DNA of 64,000 nucleotides from Opisthocomus hoazin (Eukaryota > Chordata > Aves > Opisthocomiformes > Opisthocomidae). This document shows, piece after piece, positions 11,930 through 25,600 of this stretch (positions are counted from its first letter, which is position 1; each line of letters opens with the position of its first letter). The stretch covers positions 10,641,577-10,705,576 of the forward strand of contig NC_134417.1 in the NCBI RefSeq assembly GCF_030867145.1, written 5' to 3'. Position numbers and translations under genes: made by a program. A model generated the notes under the pieces. That model had not been told where the DNA came from. It made no database searches and worked only from the letters and a program-made list of their open reading frames with translations.

Positions 11930-13600
11930 GACAGGTGTCAGCAGATGTACGGGACGGCGGGCGGTCTCCCTTCCCTTGATGGGGAAAGCGTCCAGCGGGC
12001 ACCGACAGCCGGCCTCGCGGTGGAAGCCCCGCGCCTCCCATCCCCGCAGCGCAGTAGCCGGCGTCCCGCCGCCCCGCTCCCCTCACAGACCCCGCCGCCC
12101 GCTGCAAATGGCGCTGCTCGCGCCTCGGCCCCGGCAGCGCCAGCGCGGCCGGCGCGGGAGGGTTGACAAGGCCGGGCCTCCGCCTCGGCCCCGGCCCCCG
12201 CCGCCCTCCACGACCACGTTTTCGGCCTTTCGGGAGGCGAGGGCGGTTCAGCCGGCCGGGCGGAGCGCCAGGGCCCGGCCGGTGCCCGCTGCCTGACGGA
12301 ACGGGCCCCTCTCCCCGGGGCCGGAGCCGCCCGCACCGCGTGGGGCCGAGGGGAACGGCCGCAGCCCCCAACGGCCGCGCCTCCCGCCCGCCGCATGACC
12401 CCCTCCTCCCCCGGGAAAAGGCGAGCCGTGCATTCGATCGAGATCTTTCCACCGGGATTCTCCACGGGACCGGCCCCAGGCCCCCGCTCCGCCCCGCCAG
12501 GCCGCGCCAGGTGCCACCGCCCCGCCGCCGGCGGCGCCTCCCTCAGCCCGGGGCCGCAGCGGGAGCGGGGTGCGTCCTCCCGCGCGAGAGGGGGCGCTGC
12601 TGCCGGCGAGCGCGTCCGGCTCCGCCGCTCCGCCGCCATCTCCTGCTCAGATCTCATAAAGGTGTCGCGCAGGTTCCGCCCGGGCTCGTCATACAGCCGC
12701 CCCGGGCCTGGCGCCGCCGCCGGCCTCCTCCGCGCCTCGGCCCGCCCCCCGCCCGCCCTCTGTCTCTCTCGCGCTGCCGCCGGCCGGCGCGAGCGGCGGC
12801 CGCGCTCCCGCCCCGGTTCATCGGCGGGCGCCGGTTGCCCTCCCCGCCTCTTCCTCCCCTCCCGCCCCCTCGCCCCGGCCCCCTCTGCCGCCGGCCGGGC
12901 CCCGGAGCGCCGCTGCCGTCGGGGTGTGAGCGGGGCCCGGCGCCGTGCCGGGCCGTCCCCTCGCCGGCGGGGCCATGGCCGCGAGCGCCAAGCGGAAGCA
13001 GGAGGAGAAGCACCTGAAGCTGCTGCGGGAGATGAGCAGCCTCCCGCCCAACCGCAAGTGCTTCGACTGCGACCAGCGCGGCCCCACCTACACCGACATG
13101 ACGGTGGGCAGCTTCGTGTGCACCTCCTGCTCCGGCATCCTGTGAGTGCGGCTGGGGGGGGGCTGGGGGGGCCCGCGGGGTGCGGCCCCTGCCCGCAGGG
13201 CCCTTCTCCCCACCGCCGGGCTGGGGGGAGCCGGCGGAGGCTTCCCGGGGCTGCTGGCTGCCAGCGCCCGGCCCGGGCGGCGGCGGAGGCGATGGCGGGG
13301 GTGCGTGCGCGGGGCGGCCGCAGCCCGGAGCCGGCCCTGCCGCTGCCCCCGGGGAGGTGCCGGGCTGCGGACGGGGGCCGGCCGCGCACGTGAAGGGGGG
13401 ACCACCGGCACCCCCCCCCCGGCAGTCACCGCAGGTGTGGTTAATTAAACCGGCGTTGGGAGAGGGCGGTTGGAGAGAGCGGGGGCGCGTGGCTGAGCAG
13501 CCCGCTTCCATCCCAGCCGGGGAGGCGCGGGGAGGCCGCCCCTCGCCGGAGTGCCGGGCTCAGCCTTTACCGGTCTCCCTGTAACGTCGTGTCACATCGC
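11930..13600. promoter_or_regulatory. AGFG1: CpG island and promoter of AGFG1
   Basis: Composition changes sharply from AT-rich flank to very GC-rich DNA with dense CpG, then back to AT-rich near 13600. The first coding exon of AGFG1 lies inside. A YY1-like GCCGCCAT core occurs near 12632-12640, and no TATA box is evident, as expected of a broadly expressed gene. The transcription start probably lies between about 12600 and 12900, but no feature fixes it. Long open frames here on both strands (up to several hundred codons) are low-complexity R/P/G/A sequence caused by GC bias and are not genes. Confidence 0.85.
12975..13141 (+). CDS. AGFG1: AGFG1 coding exon 1
   Basis: Encodes residues 1-55 plus two bases of codon 56. 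It begins [13 protein letters not shown] and contains all four zinc-binding cysteines of the ArfGAP finger (CFDC at 29-32, CTSC at 49-52). Donor GTGAGT at 13142. It lies wholly in the CpG island. Confidence 0.97.
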
Positions 13601-16600
13601 CAGCCTAGCCCGGCACGTACCGAACTGTGCTTGGCAGCAGTTTGTAAGACAAACGCTCTAAACTCCAGCGTGGAGGATAAACTCTAACCCTTATGGTTTA
13701 ATATACTTGGTCAGAAAAGTAGTTGAAGGCTTTTTCTGACGTCTGTTATTTCCTACAAGCTGTATCAACGTGACCTTTAGCGGCGGACTGGCTCAGATGA
13801 AGTGGATTGCATTTTTCCTGTTCCTCATTCCTGCATGGGCCTCCCCCCTACTCCTCCTCCCGTTTCCACCCTTCCTCCTCCGAGATAGCGTGTATGAGAC
13901 TGAGAGATGAGATGAGTCAGTTCTAAATTTCAGTTACATATGCATAACCTGGGGGGGGGAAAAGGTACTGTCTGCAGTGTTACCGTTTCCACAGCGAAAT
14001 CTGTTTGCTTGTTTGTGTTGCTGTGACATTGTGCTTATAGCACAGAGTAGGCTCAAAGAGTGACCAAAGTAGTAAAATAGTATATCAAAGGATGCAGATT
14101 TGTGTTTGTAAGGGTCCAAGTTCATAAAAGGCATTCAGGAGCCTGAACTAATTTCTGTCCGTTTACTAAGAAGGACTGAGTACCCCACACAGGCCTTCCA
14201 AGTAAGGTCTGGTGTTTTAGAACAAGGTTGGTAATTATATTGAGATTCGAAACAAAGCAAACATGTTAGTTCTGTGCTGAATTTACATGGAACAAGCTGC
14301 CTTTTATAGTACCAGACGGCTAATTAGTCTTGGGGTTTTTTTCCCTTCTTACTTCTACTTTGTGTAGGCTTTTGAACAGCCTTGACGCAAATACAGAAAA
14401 CACGTTCAGGTTGTGGAACTGAAAAGAGGCTCTAGTTTTTGACATATACATGCTATTCAATCAGCCAGCACTGGCTATTGTTTGCTGTGTTAGCAAACTG
14501 TTATTTGTGCTGGCATGTGAAACTATTTTAAGCTACTGCACAGAGCTTATTTAGTGGTTGCACATGTTCTTACTGGTTAAACTGACAGCATGATAGAACT
14601 GCTCCATGAGAGTATTTTCCTTAATTTTTCAAGCTTCTTGACCTTAATAGACAAATATATCAGGAGTGCTGCTGAGATGTGTCGAATGGGTTCAGTAGGA
14701 TTTGTTCATTTTCTCTGTTGACTGGGAGGTCTGGACTGCTAAAGTCCATAGTTCAGTTTACAGTAACCCAAAGGACGTACATGCAGTGAAACAGCAACGA
14801 GCAGGGGCAGCTGTCACTTGCTGTTAAGTTGGGTATCATTTGGATGTTAACGTGTTTAAAGGAGGAAGACTTTTTCTGAAGAACAATTGTTAATGTATTG
14901 GTATTCTAATAAAATGCAAATAGCTCTCTCATTCTCAATATGCAGTATTTTTGTGTTGCTAGAAAAAAGAAGCCACAAATAATATTTTTAGTTGTTACAG
15001 CTAGTAACACCTACACTTAAAGCTGGAGTAAAGGACTGTTAAGAGGGCTTAAAGCTTTCTTCTGAGATAAATTTGGGCTTGCTCTTTCATGTTGACTTGG
15101 AAATGCTTTCATAAATTGTGTGTGCAAGATCGTATATATTGGTTAACACCTTAGAGCCTGGCCAGTGGGATATTTTTTGTTAGTGATGAGACTTAGTGTA
15201 GAGATGGGTCATGTCTGTTTCATAACCAGAAACTGTTATCTTTAACACTTCTGTTCCAATAGTCCTTTATACAACTTGTTTATTTCCAAATGCTTTTCAC
15301 TGTAGAGTTCTACAGCAGAGGGAAACTACTTGGGAAGAAACCGCATAATGGCAATGAAGTGTAAAAATACTGCTGCTTCTGTAGTGCTTAATGGCGCTTG
15401 CATTCTACCTCATAATATTTGCTTTACTGTAAGGCTTTAATAATCTTACTACTTCATCTTGTTTGCATTGCTTCTTGTTTTAATTAATTTTTTCTAATCT
15501 GATACAGGAAGTATTCTTGGAGTCACATAGACTAGTTTTTTCAAGTTTGAAGTACCCAGTGCAAGACTAAAATACTAGAACATTGAGAAGTCTCCTTCAA
15601 AAAGGTTGCTTCATTAATTAAAAGCAGTTGCTAACATTGGTATCATCTTAGGCAGGTTGTTCTAGATACAGTTAACTCTAAACTTTTTAAATCTGAAGTT
15701 TGAGTTTAATAGAGTTTAGCTCTATTCAAGCCCAAAGCTTTCATTCTGGATCCATCGTTAATTTCTTCCAATGATTCTATGTGTAGAAAGAGAGAGATGC
15801 TATGTATTACTAGATTTAACTTTAAAAATCTACATTTTCTTAACCCTTTCAAAAAGTAGTACATCTAGCTTGTTCAAATACTGCTAAAAATAAGAGAGCT
15901 AGTGACTTTTTTAAAAAGATCTGTTTCTGACTTTAGTGTTGAAAGTGAGTCTTGTCAAGTTAAAAGTATGAATAAGCTAGAGGAGGTTCTTTTCCATACC
16001 ACCTAGGTTTTACATTTTCCATCAGCTTGGATTTACCATAGCAAAAGTCTCCCTGTGCAAAATGGTGCATGCAGGAGAAGGTTCGTGGATAGTGGTGTGG
16101 CTCGTGGCTTCCTCTTAAAGGACCTCTGCTTGGCCACAGTGTTTAAATTCTCTTTGTGTGGCAAAAAGCACACTAGCATCACACAAGCTGTGTTTAATTG
16201 AAACTTTTTGGTGTTGGACAAGAGTATGGGATAGGTGGAAATATGCACGCAATCATTGCTTCCCTGAGAGTGGGATGAGATGCTCCAGAGGAGCAGTCTT
16301 CTCAGGTCAAGTATTACGGTAATACGAAACCAGAAATCTTCTCTTTATTGTAGCAAAGCTGCATCATATCAACACTGCTGTTGATAGAGAGATTCCTTTG
16401 GTTTGACAGAAGTCCTTTGGTTCAAAGGGTTGTGTTGGTAGCTACATCTATTGTGTTTCTGGATGCTACCATGTGTCCTGCTGACAGGGACAGCCTTCCC
16501 TTTGTCTTATCAAATGCCTCCTTGCCTTGCTTCTCAGCTGTCTGTGTGTATCTTTGCTTTCAAGCACTTCTGTACCATTCCAGGTCAGCCTGCTCCTAAC

Positions 16601-19600
16601 TTTCGTGAAAAGAATATGTTTTTAAATTCTCAAATGGAAACACTACTGTTTTACTAAGAGTCCACTTCCACAAGTTTTGTACTACAGAAATTTTTTTATT
16701 TATTCTTGACTTTTTGTTATCTGCTGATGTGATAATTAGGACACTCTGACACTCCTTCTGCCCTTTCCTTCACTGCCACCAACTTTTGTCACTCCCTTCG
16801 AACTTAGTAAGGAAGTCTCTTGTTCGGATGTTTGCACTTCTGGCTTGTGTCAGGAAGGAGCAACAAAGAATGTTTAGAACATAGGGCTACTGTGGGGAAT
16901 GCTAAAGGCCTTTTATGCTATTTCTTACAATTATTCAATCATATCGCCTTCTTTTGGCTGCTTATAATATTCCTAGTTGAAATTTTAAATTTAAAATTAT
17001 CCTTGGTAAGGGACTTCTGAATCAGTCAACTTGGAGAATTTGATGCCAGATAACTAACAACAAAATAAAAAATAAATCTTTGTGCAGTGGTGGTGAATTA
17101 TTGTCCTTTTCCCCAAAAGAAGCTTTGCAGAAATTAAAATGGCCTAAATAAACAGTGTTAGAGTGAAGGTGACTCTGGCTGTGTTGGCATGACTTTCCAG
17201 TCCTTTTTTTTTTTTCTGTTGGACCATGTCTGTAAAATGGCTCTGTTATATGTGTGTGTATATATATTTTTAAGGGTATTTTCTATATTACTATATTTCT
17301 TGTTTTCAGTGTCATGGCTGGAAAGCAAAGGAAATGTCTGTACCACAGTGAATACTGTGCAGTTCAGAAAGGATGTTTGTTTTTTTTTTTTTTAAGAAGA
17401 AAGGTAAATTAACCTTGACTGTGCTTCTAAATGTGTATGTGAGCCTTGTGCTGTTAACAATAAAGGAGCTTGTGACACAGTGGAGGGTCTCCAGGGAGGT
17501 CTACAAGTATTAGGAATGGCTAGTGCTGCTTATATTCTCTTTTGCTAATAACAGTAGTGTAGAAATAATAACAGATGCTGTGACGTGGGGTTTTATAAAG
17601 CTTATTCTCCAGACACCTGGGGATGTAGGGTGCTCTATGATGGCTTGGCATTTGACTTGTCTCACTAACTTCCTGCTTCGTGGGTGATCAGATTTTGCTG
17701 GTTTAGGATTGAGATCATGTTGGAATCTGATGCAGGGAGACATCAGCGTGTTGCATAGTCGTCTGCCCACCGTTCCTCCCACGGAAGGACCCTCTGTTCC
17801 AGCAGAGCCCACTCTTTATTTTTCCCCTTCCCAGTCCTGGTCTTTGCAGACAGCTTTGCCGACATTTGTTTGAGGTGAGTGCAGGAGCGGCTGCTCTGCC
17901 AGCAATCGCAAGTTCAACCATAATTTGCTACTAAATTATGTTAGTAACAAATGTTCAGTGCTTGTTGACAGCGTTCTGAATGTTTAATATTTCAATTGCC
18001 AGACGTCAGAATCTTGTGTCAGTGGCCTTAAAGCTTCCTTTGTTTGTGAGAGCACCAGTTACAACAATGCTCTCTGACGAACAGAGATCTCATGTTCTCT
18101 GTAGCCGCCCCTGTGACAGGCTATGTCACTAGAAGCTTGGACTAATTCAGTGGAGGATAGTCTCGTAGCTGGAAGTTCTGGTCATAGTGCTATTCCACAG
18201 AAATAGTAATTGCTGAGTATGAAGAAGTTGGCAGTGATGAGTAGGATCAATGTGTGGCATGTTCTAGCTATGGTGTGCTGGGTAAGTGCAAGTGGCAGAA
18301 TAGTCTTACTCGGTCATCTTTCCCATGGGGCTCTGAGGAGTTAGCTGCAATCTGGATTAAATGCTGAGGTAGCCTTTGGTTGCCATCTTCCTCAGGAACT
18401 CTGCAGTAGAGAAAGAATAACTCATACTGCAGTATGGGTGCAGGTTGCAAATATTTGTTCAGGGTCAATTTAAATTTAGGCATTATTAATTTGGACTAAG
18501 GGACTATAATATGTTTTGTTTCCTGTTAAATAAGGAATACTGTAAAGCATTAGAACTGTCAAATACATGGGAAGAAACAAAGCAAGTGGTAAATACATTT
18601 TTCCTGTAAAAAGGGAGGTTTGTTAATCCCTCATAAGGGATAACTGTGCTTGGCTGTCTACCAGTAAGCTTCCCTCATGTGGATGAGTTGTTTGTGAATC
18701 ATTTGTGTAATCAAGTAATCTCTGTAGGTAAGGAAGGGTATAAAACATCTTAGGATTTTGAAGTAAGAGTGGCTTTAGTACTTAGGCTTGGTTCTCAAGT
18801 TCTGCTTTATAAATCCCACAACTGTTTTAGGGAGACTCTAGTCAGTTCATGGGTATAATAAGATTGAAAGATGCTTATGCTAGTTAGAAGTCATGAAATA
18901 AAACGTTTTAGCTGTTCTAACTGTTCTAATGGTAGAATCAAAGTAATTGATCCAAGCAACATAATGCATATGTTTTGGGTTGTATTTGTATGCTGTATAA
19001 TGCAGCCTCTTGTCTTGAATGCCTTGTTCCAGTCTGCCTTCTTACACTGCTTTAGTGTAAGAGGAGACTTTTCATAGGCTTCACCCCACCCCTTGTCATG
19101 TTAAATAAACATAGAAGTTACTTATATGTATGGTACTGCAGCTTGATAGTTAACTTTGCATTTATGGCTACTAAAGTTATGTTCAGGATTTCCAGTCTCC
19201 CTAGACCACCGATGTGGCAACACGCTCTCTTTCATCCTGCAAGACATCTGACACTGGTGTGTTGTGATCTGACCTTTAGGAGTGGGGCATGTCTTCCTCC
19301 TTAGGGCAGGCAGCTGTCAAAGAAATGAGAATTCACCTTATCACCACGTCACGGATGTAATGTGTAAATTGGGGAACTCTATAATGTGAGCCTTAAAACT
19401 CTAGAGCAGTCTTCACTGGATAGAGGAGTGTACAAATCTCTGATTAGGCTAAACCAGATCTAGTCTGTGCTCTAAGTACATACAATATTGCTGCTTGACA
19501 GAATTGAAGATACATGTTTGCTGATATAAATGCTTTGAAGAGGCCTAGTAGATCAGTGTAGAATAGGTACTGCTCAAATAACTTGTGTAGTGCCTTTAGA

Positions 19601-22600
19601 TTTCACACACAGGTACAACATAGCACTTAAACTATAATTCTTGTAAAAATTAATTTCCAGCAGAAGATAATGTGAAAGTTTAGATATACTACCTGGCCTG
19701 AAAAACCTGTGAATGCGTTAGTGAAGAACCCTAGATTTTAAAGTAGTCTTTGACTTGCTTACAAGTGTCTAACTGTGCATCTTAACAGGCGGAGAGTAAA
19801 TTGAACAGACCAAGGTGGACAGAACCATTTTTATACTTACTATAAAAGTAAGGGGCAGTAATTGTCGTATAATATTTGATGGAGCATATTTATGTGAAAT
19901 GCCAAGTGGATGCAAACTTTATGCTGTCACTTAATATGCAGTTCTACAGTGTCGCTTAGTGACATGGAATTACTCACATGCACAGACCAAGAAGGTGTTA
20001 AAAAACCCCAAAACCAAACAAAACCCAAACAATGTCATACTAGCATCAGCTCTGAAACAATGAATTTTAACTGTGTAGAACTCTTAGAGATTTTTTTGAA
20101 GCTGCATTATCTTAAAATGACTATTTACTTTGTCTTCGATAATACAGTATTTTAAGAAGTGCTGTTGTGTATTTGATTTACAACTAGATGAAAGATGTTA
20201 AAGTGTTAATTTCAATTTACCATGGAATTTGAATGTTTTGAGACAAGAAATTAAGTTGCTGATGGTTGAGTTGAATAAACTACCTTGAAACCTGTCACTA
20301 ACTTTAATAAAACTTCCGCCGTTTTGTTGAGGTGCTGAACCATGGAGTCTAATTTTAGATGCTCAGTTTTGAAAAATTTGCTTAAGCAAATAGCATTCTG
20401 CAGAATTAATTCTCATATGCCAATAGGTGTGTGTATGACTCCTGTCTTTAAGGTGCCCTTAAGTTCATTGCATTTCTTGTCAAAATACAATTAATTGTTT
20501 ATTTTATCAGAGTGTTTTAAGCAGTGAATGTCTTAAATCTGTTTTTTAATGAAACTTAGGCTTAAATGTTACTGCTTAGTGTTCTAATAAATATCCAACT
20601 TTTAGCTAAAAATGTGGAAATATTTTTCACACAGGATCAGAGCTGTCTTTTTACAGGTACAGTGTGAAATGAGGTGTCAAGGTGAATTAGCAAGCTAAAT
20701 GCACAACAATTTTTTTCTTTCCATTATAATTAGAAACTCAAAGTGCTAAAAAATTTCTTTAGAAGTGGAGTATAAAGTGTTAATATTTGGAACATCGTAT
20801 TTTAGCAGTACACTATTTTGGTGGATAACAATTTAATATATAGTTAATGTTCTTGTAATAATCATGGAGTTCAAAAAAAACTAGTAGTCATCTTCAACTG
20901 AATGTCAGTGATTTGTTGTCTTGGTTTTTTTATTCCTAAAAGCAATCTGAACCAAATTTATAATTAATGTGAAGTAACAAATATAAGCAGTAAAACTAAC
21001 CCTTATGAATTGACTTGTTAGCCCTGTATTACATCCCTGGAAAGTTTCCCCCAGCTTCCTTTCTGGAAACTTTCTTCTCATACATAACCAGAGAATTTTG
21101 TATTCTTTGATATCTCATAGTTAATGTATATTCTTTTATTTTAAGATGTTATTGCAAAAATCCAGGCCTGATTAACTTGGGTGTGAAACTAACCCCATTG
21201 TGTTGCCTGAGTTAGTGTCTCCACTGTTTGGCATATGTGGGATGCAATGTTCTTGTTTCCATTGAACAAAACACGGCTTGTTTTTGATTGTGTTTGTGGG
21301 CAGAAGCAGTAGTTAGTATGTATTTAAAGAAAGCTTGAAAAGAAAGCAAGCTTTTTCTTACACTGGCACTGTTCTGTGTGCTTGCAGGTTTTGACTGAAC
21401 TGGGTTTGACAATGTCAGGCTTTGATGGCTGAAGTGACTCAAGTTTGTTAGCTCTGCTGCAGCGGTCTGTGGCATGGGTGTGAGAGTGGTGCCAGTCTTT
21501 GCTTAAGGCAGAGCTGCTGAAGTTTTGACCTATTGCATTAGTAATGGTATCTCATTTGAGAGCACAATAAAAATGTTGTCTTTTTGCTTTTGTTGCACTT
21601 AGTTGTGTAGTGTTCAGGAGGAGGAAAAAGACAGACCTGTGGATGGAGGGGCAAAAAGTAGACTAGAAAAAGATGCTGGGAGGAAACAGGAAACAGAGCG
21701 AGAGAAAAAGAATCTGAGCTAGGGAGTTCAGCTTGAACAAATCTAGTGGTTGGGTAGAAGTTGTAGTTGTAGATTGAAGTGAGGGAGGAGTTGGAGGGAA
21801 AGAAAACTATGACAGAGGAGCCCAAGATTGAGAGATGAAGGGTAGAGGCAAGGGTGAACAAGTTCGGGGAAGCAGTTTAGGATTTTAAAAAAAGTCTTAA
21901 GTTTTCATAAATTTGCATAGAAAGGGTTAGAGTGAGTTTGCATGTGCAGTTACAAACGTTTGTCTCCCCTAAAGCTAAATTATTTAACTTCACATATTGA
22001 ATGTTATTCTGAGATGAACTTGCACAGCCTTGAGTTGTATGGCAGTACCAAAACGAGTGCGTTTTACAGAGACAGCTCCTAAGTTTAAAACTGACTGACT
22101 TCTGGTTGTAATCTTACAAGTGATTGTATTATGACAGATTTCCTGAATACTGACTAAATATTGCTTGCTTCTTCTTTTAGACGGGGCCTGAATCCACCCC
22201 ACAGAGTGAAGTCCATTTCAATGACTACTTTCACACAACAGGAAATAGAATTTCTGCAGAAACATGGAAATGAAGTAAGTATTTGGAGAATATCAAGTGT
22301 TTTTGACACTTTAATATTAAACTTTAAAACATTACTTAATGAAACCTTGATATCATTTTTTTGTAGCAAAAAGTAAGTAGAAGTCTTTTGAAGCCAACGT
22401 CATTTGAAGTGGTGCTTCCAAAGAGCTTGTTTCACTTAGGAAGCTGATCATCAAAATGTGATGTGTTATTACTCAACCCAGGCAATCTAGATTCACATGA
22501 TCAGTGTTTCTGAATTGGACTTGCTTTTGTGTAAGGCAATATGCGTCTGTCTTTTTTGCTGCAAGCCAGACCTTGAGACTAGCTGCAGCAGTGTTTCCTG

Positions 22601-25600
22601 AAAGAGCATACCGTGACAAAAATAAATCTGTTGCTTGTAGCTGTTGTTCTGTAGAGCAGGTGTCAGAAAGTCTTCTAGTAGTTTCAATAGCCTCTTTCTT
22701 TAATGAAAGTGTAGCAGTGTTGAAGATTCTTGAAGAGAGGAAGGAAAGGGAGAATTTTTTTCCTCTGAGAATTGTTACCTAGTAAGTGTCTGTATGTTTC
22801 GAGTGGCTTGGGGCAGCCTTGAAGACAAGAAGTTCTGGTGCACTGTATATTTGTTCTTTTTAATGAGTGAGAACTAAATCTGAGGTCGATGTTGCATTGG
22901 CCCCATGGAACACATGGAGCATGTAAACCCTAGACGTAGCTATTGCTATCCTCAGTTTGAGGATGAAGTTTGTATTTTAATACCATACTATAGCATTGAG
23001 GATTTTAGAGGCGGCTTTTGCTTCTGTTCTGAATTAAAGAAAGTTCTATTTCACTGTGATTGGATCTGTATTCTCTTTTAGTAGAACTATTGATTGTAGG
23101 CTACAGAGCGTCTTGTCAACATGTTCTTGTGAAGCTTCGTGGGGATAAGTATCAGCTTTTTAGCTAATGATGAGATTTACCTTTCTTAAACTTGGCCCAT
23201 TCATAACTGTCAGGTTGAAGAATGAAAATAGGAGTAGCAATTTCTTTGTCTCTCCTGGTAAATGTGTTATTTGTTGAAATGACTGTTAGTGGATGATTCC
23301 TCTAGACAGAGCTGGAAATAAGGTCTAAACTCTTCCAGAAATTATAAAATACTCTTAATGGCTTTGGCTAGTTTTTTTAAAATTGTTTTGGCATGTTAAA
23401 AGCTGTGTAACATTGCATATATATTTATACATATATATGTGTAGCATATTGCTGACTTCTTGCACAGGGAGAATAATAAAGACTCTTCTGCAGGTTCAGA
23501 TAAAGTATGTTGGAATCTCTTTCCATGAGATTAGGTTGTGAACTCCAGCTTTGCTTGAAGCTTCACAGGTGTGAAGGAGGACATGTGTGTGCGTGTGTAT
23601 CTGTGTCCCTCTCCCTCCCTCCCTGCATCTGTTTTAATTTCAGCTTTTCACTGAGTCTGCAACAACTAGAGAATGCTACCAGTTTCATTTTTCACTGATC
23701 AGAAACCTTAAGTGATCCCTACTCGGTTGATTAGTGTAGTTGTCCTTTTCATTATAGACCTGACTAGTCTGCCAATCGTAATGATTTAGTTGATACATAA
23801 CTTATTTGCAATGCCATACTATGTTTCAAAAGCAGGGGTCTTTGTAGTACGTACGCCTCTAATTAAAGTATTGCAATAGTTTAAATGAGTGAGTTCATGA
23901 ATGAAGATGTCCTGAGTTTAATTTTGGGTTGTTGGATAGCAGTGCATTGCCTTAATTCTGAAGTAACACCGAATAGATATTTGTAATCGCAGATAGTAGA
24001 TTTAACAGATGCTCAAATACTGAACAGAAGTGATATTGCTTTAGACACTGTTAGAAGTTTAAAACTTAAGCAAGTTTTCACTTTGTCATGCTGTATGTTG
24101 CAGTAGTTAAATAAGCATTTTGCTTTCTCTTGTTGCTATTGGACTTTGGAATACGCGCCTGCAGATAAGATAGCGTTGGGCAGATGAAGTTCATCTGACC
24201 TCACAAAAAACCTTCTTTGCTTAGCTTGCTCTTCAGCGTAGGTGGCTCTTGTGTATTTAGTAAGAAATGAAGTTTTCTAGGGTGAACTTGTTCAAACATG
24301 GAACTGTCCAACTATTTTAGAATGTGGATATGTGAAACAAAGCACAGTTTAGATACTGTAACATTTAGTTGTTTTAGTTCTGCAGCTATATGTAAAAAAA
24401 AAAAACCAACCCTCAACTTTTTGCGATATAGTATGTTTAACCTCCACTTTTCTGTAGCTTGTAAAATACTTTCCTGCCCACTTTGTCCTCCCAGTCTTTC
24501 TCCAACATGGCCAAGGCCTCTGTGGTAAACTTTCTTGATTCCAGGTGAGTAGATCATGTTGTACAATAGGGAACTTGTTCTGAATATAAAGGAAAACAGC
24601 AAGAAAGCATCTCTGAGATAAGGTAGTTATTAAGGTGGTGAGTTGTTCTTAGAGAAATTAATTTTCCACTCTCCTTCAAAGAATATTTATAAGGGCAATG
24701 TATTGTATGAGGTGGTTGTTCTCTTAAAAAAAAAATCCATTTCCTAATCTCTGAAATAGAAACTTTTCCCCAGTTGTCACAAATTGCCATCTTTGTAGCA
24801 CACGTGGGTAGAACATTCGGTTACTAAAAGGCTTCCCCAAAATAGCTGTTTTGGGAAGAGGTTATTCAGAGCAGCTTCTCTTCAGTGTGAGACACCATCT
24901 CCTTCCCTGTATATACACCCCTCAGGAGTGTCTTTCTGTCACAGGTAACTTGAATTCTTTTTTGGATGAGTGTTTACTGCTTCAAATACAGATTTAAATA
25001 TTTTTACTGTATTAGACATCTATATTTTGGTGTTGCTTACTCATCTGCAGGTATAAACAGATGCCCAGACTCTGGGCTGCTAAGGTTAGGGTTAGCTCAC
25101 TTTTGCAGCAAGAACGGAGACGTCTTCAAGCTGATATTTCTCAAGTGCCTTCTGAGGCCCTTTGGGAGGATAAAAACAATTCTGACTCACTGGGTAGGAT
25201 TTTCCCCCTCCTCGTTCTCTTAATGAAAAGCAGTGTGAGGTATTTTCACACTGTATTTTCATGTTAGGATTAATGAGGAGAGTGGTGTGGAGATGGTTCT
25301 TTTTGAATACTCATGATCAAATGATGCTAACGTTGATTAGGCCTCTGATTCAGTAGTGCAATGATAGTAGAAAGTGAACTCGCTGCAGAAAGTGGAGGTG
25401 GTACTCATCTCGTGTTACCATTATAGCTGTGAATATTTGTTCAGAAGCTTTCCCCTGAAGCTGAAAAATAGTATCATGAGACAAACCAGTCACATAGTTA
25501 ATTTTTATACTACACTTCTGAGAAGTGCCGTATGTTTTATAGCCTTTCCTAATAGCCTGATCTACTGTGCGTATGGTGGAAGAACATGATTTGGATGATC

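Larger units (their letters stand above)
8436..11930. other. Intergenic interval between the solo LTR and the AGFG1 CpG island
   Basis: No coding exon recognised. It contains a perfect 12-bp inverted repeat at 9475-9502, an exact 16-bp tandem duplication at 11033-11064 and a consensus cAMP-response element at 11679-11686. Base composition turns abruptly GC-rich after about 11930. Confidence 0.6.

Noticed and set aside
1-12000. Search for TM4SF20 or MFF exons expected upstream of AGFG1 by mammalian gene order
   Set aside because: No tetraspan or tail-anchor coding sequence seen on either strand; the neighbour is either outside the window or missing.
11787-13584. Several long open frames (up to 483 codons, both strands) in the GC-rich block
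   Set aside because: They are R/P/G/A-rich low-complexity readings overlapping one another on both strands of a CpG island; stops are rare there because of GC content. Only the frame beginning at 12975 matches a known protein.
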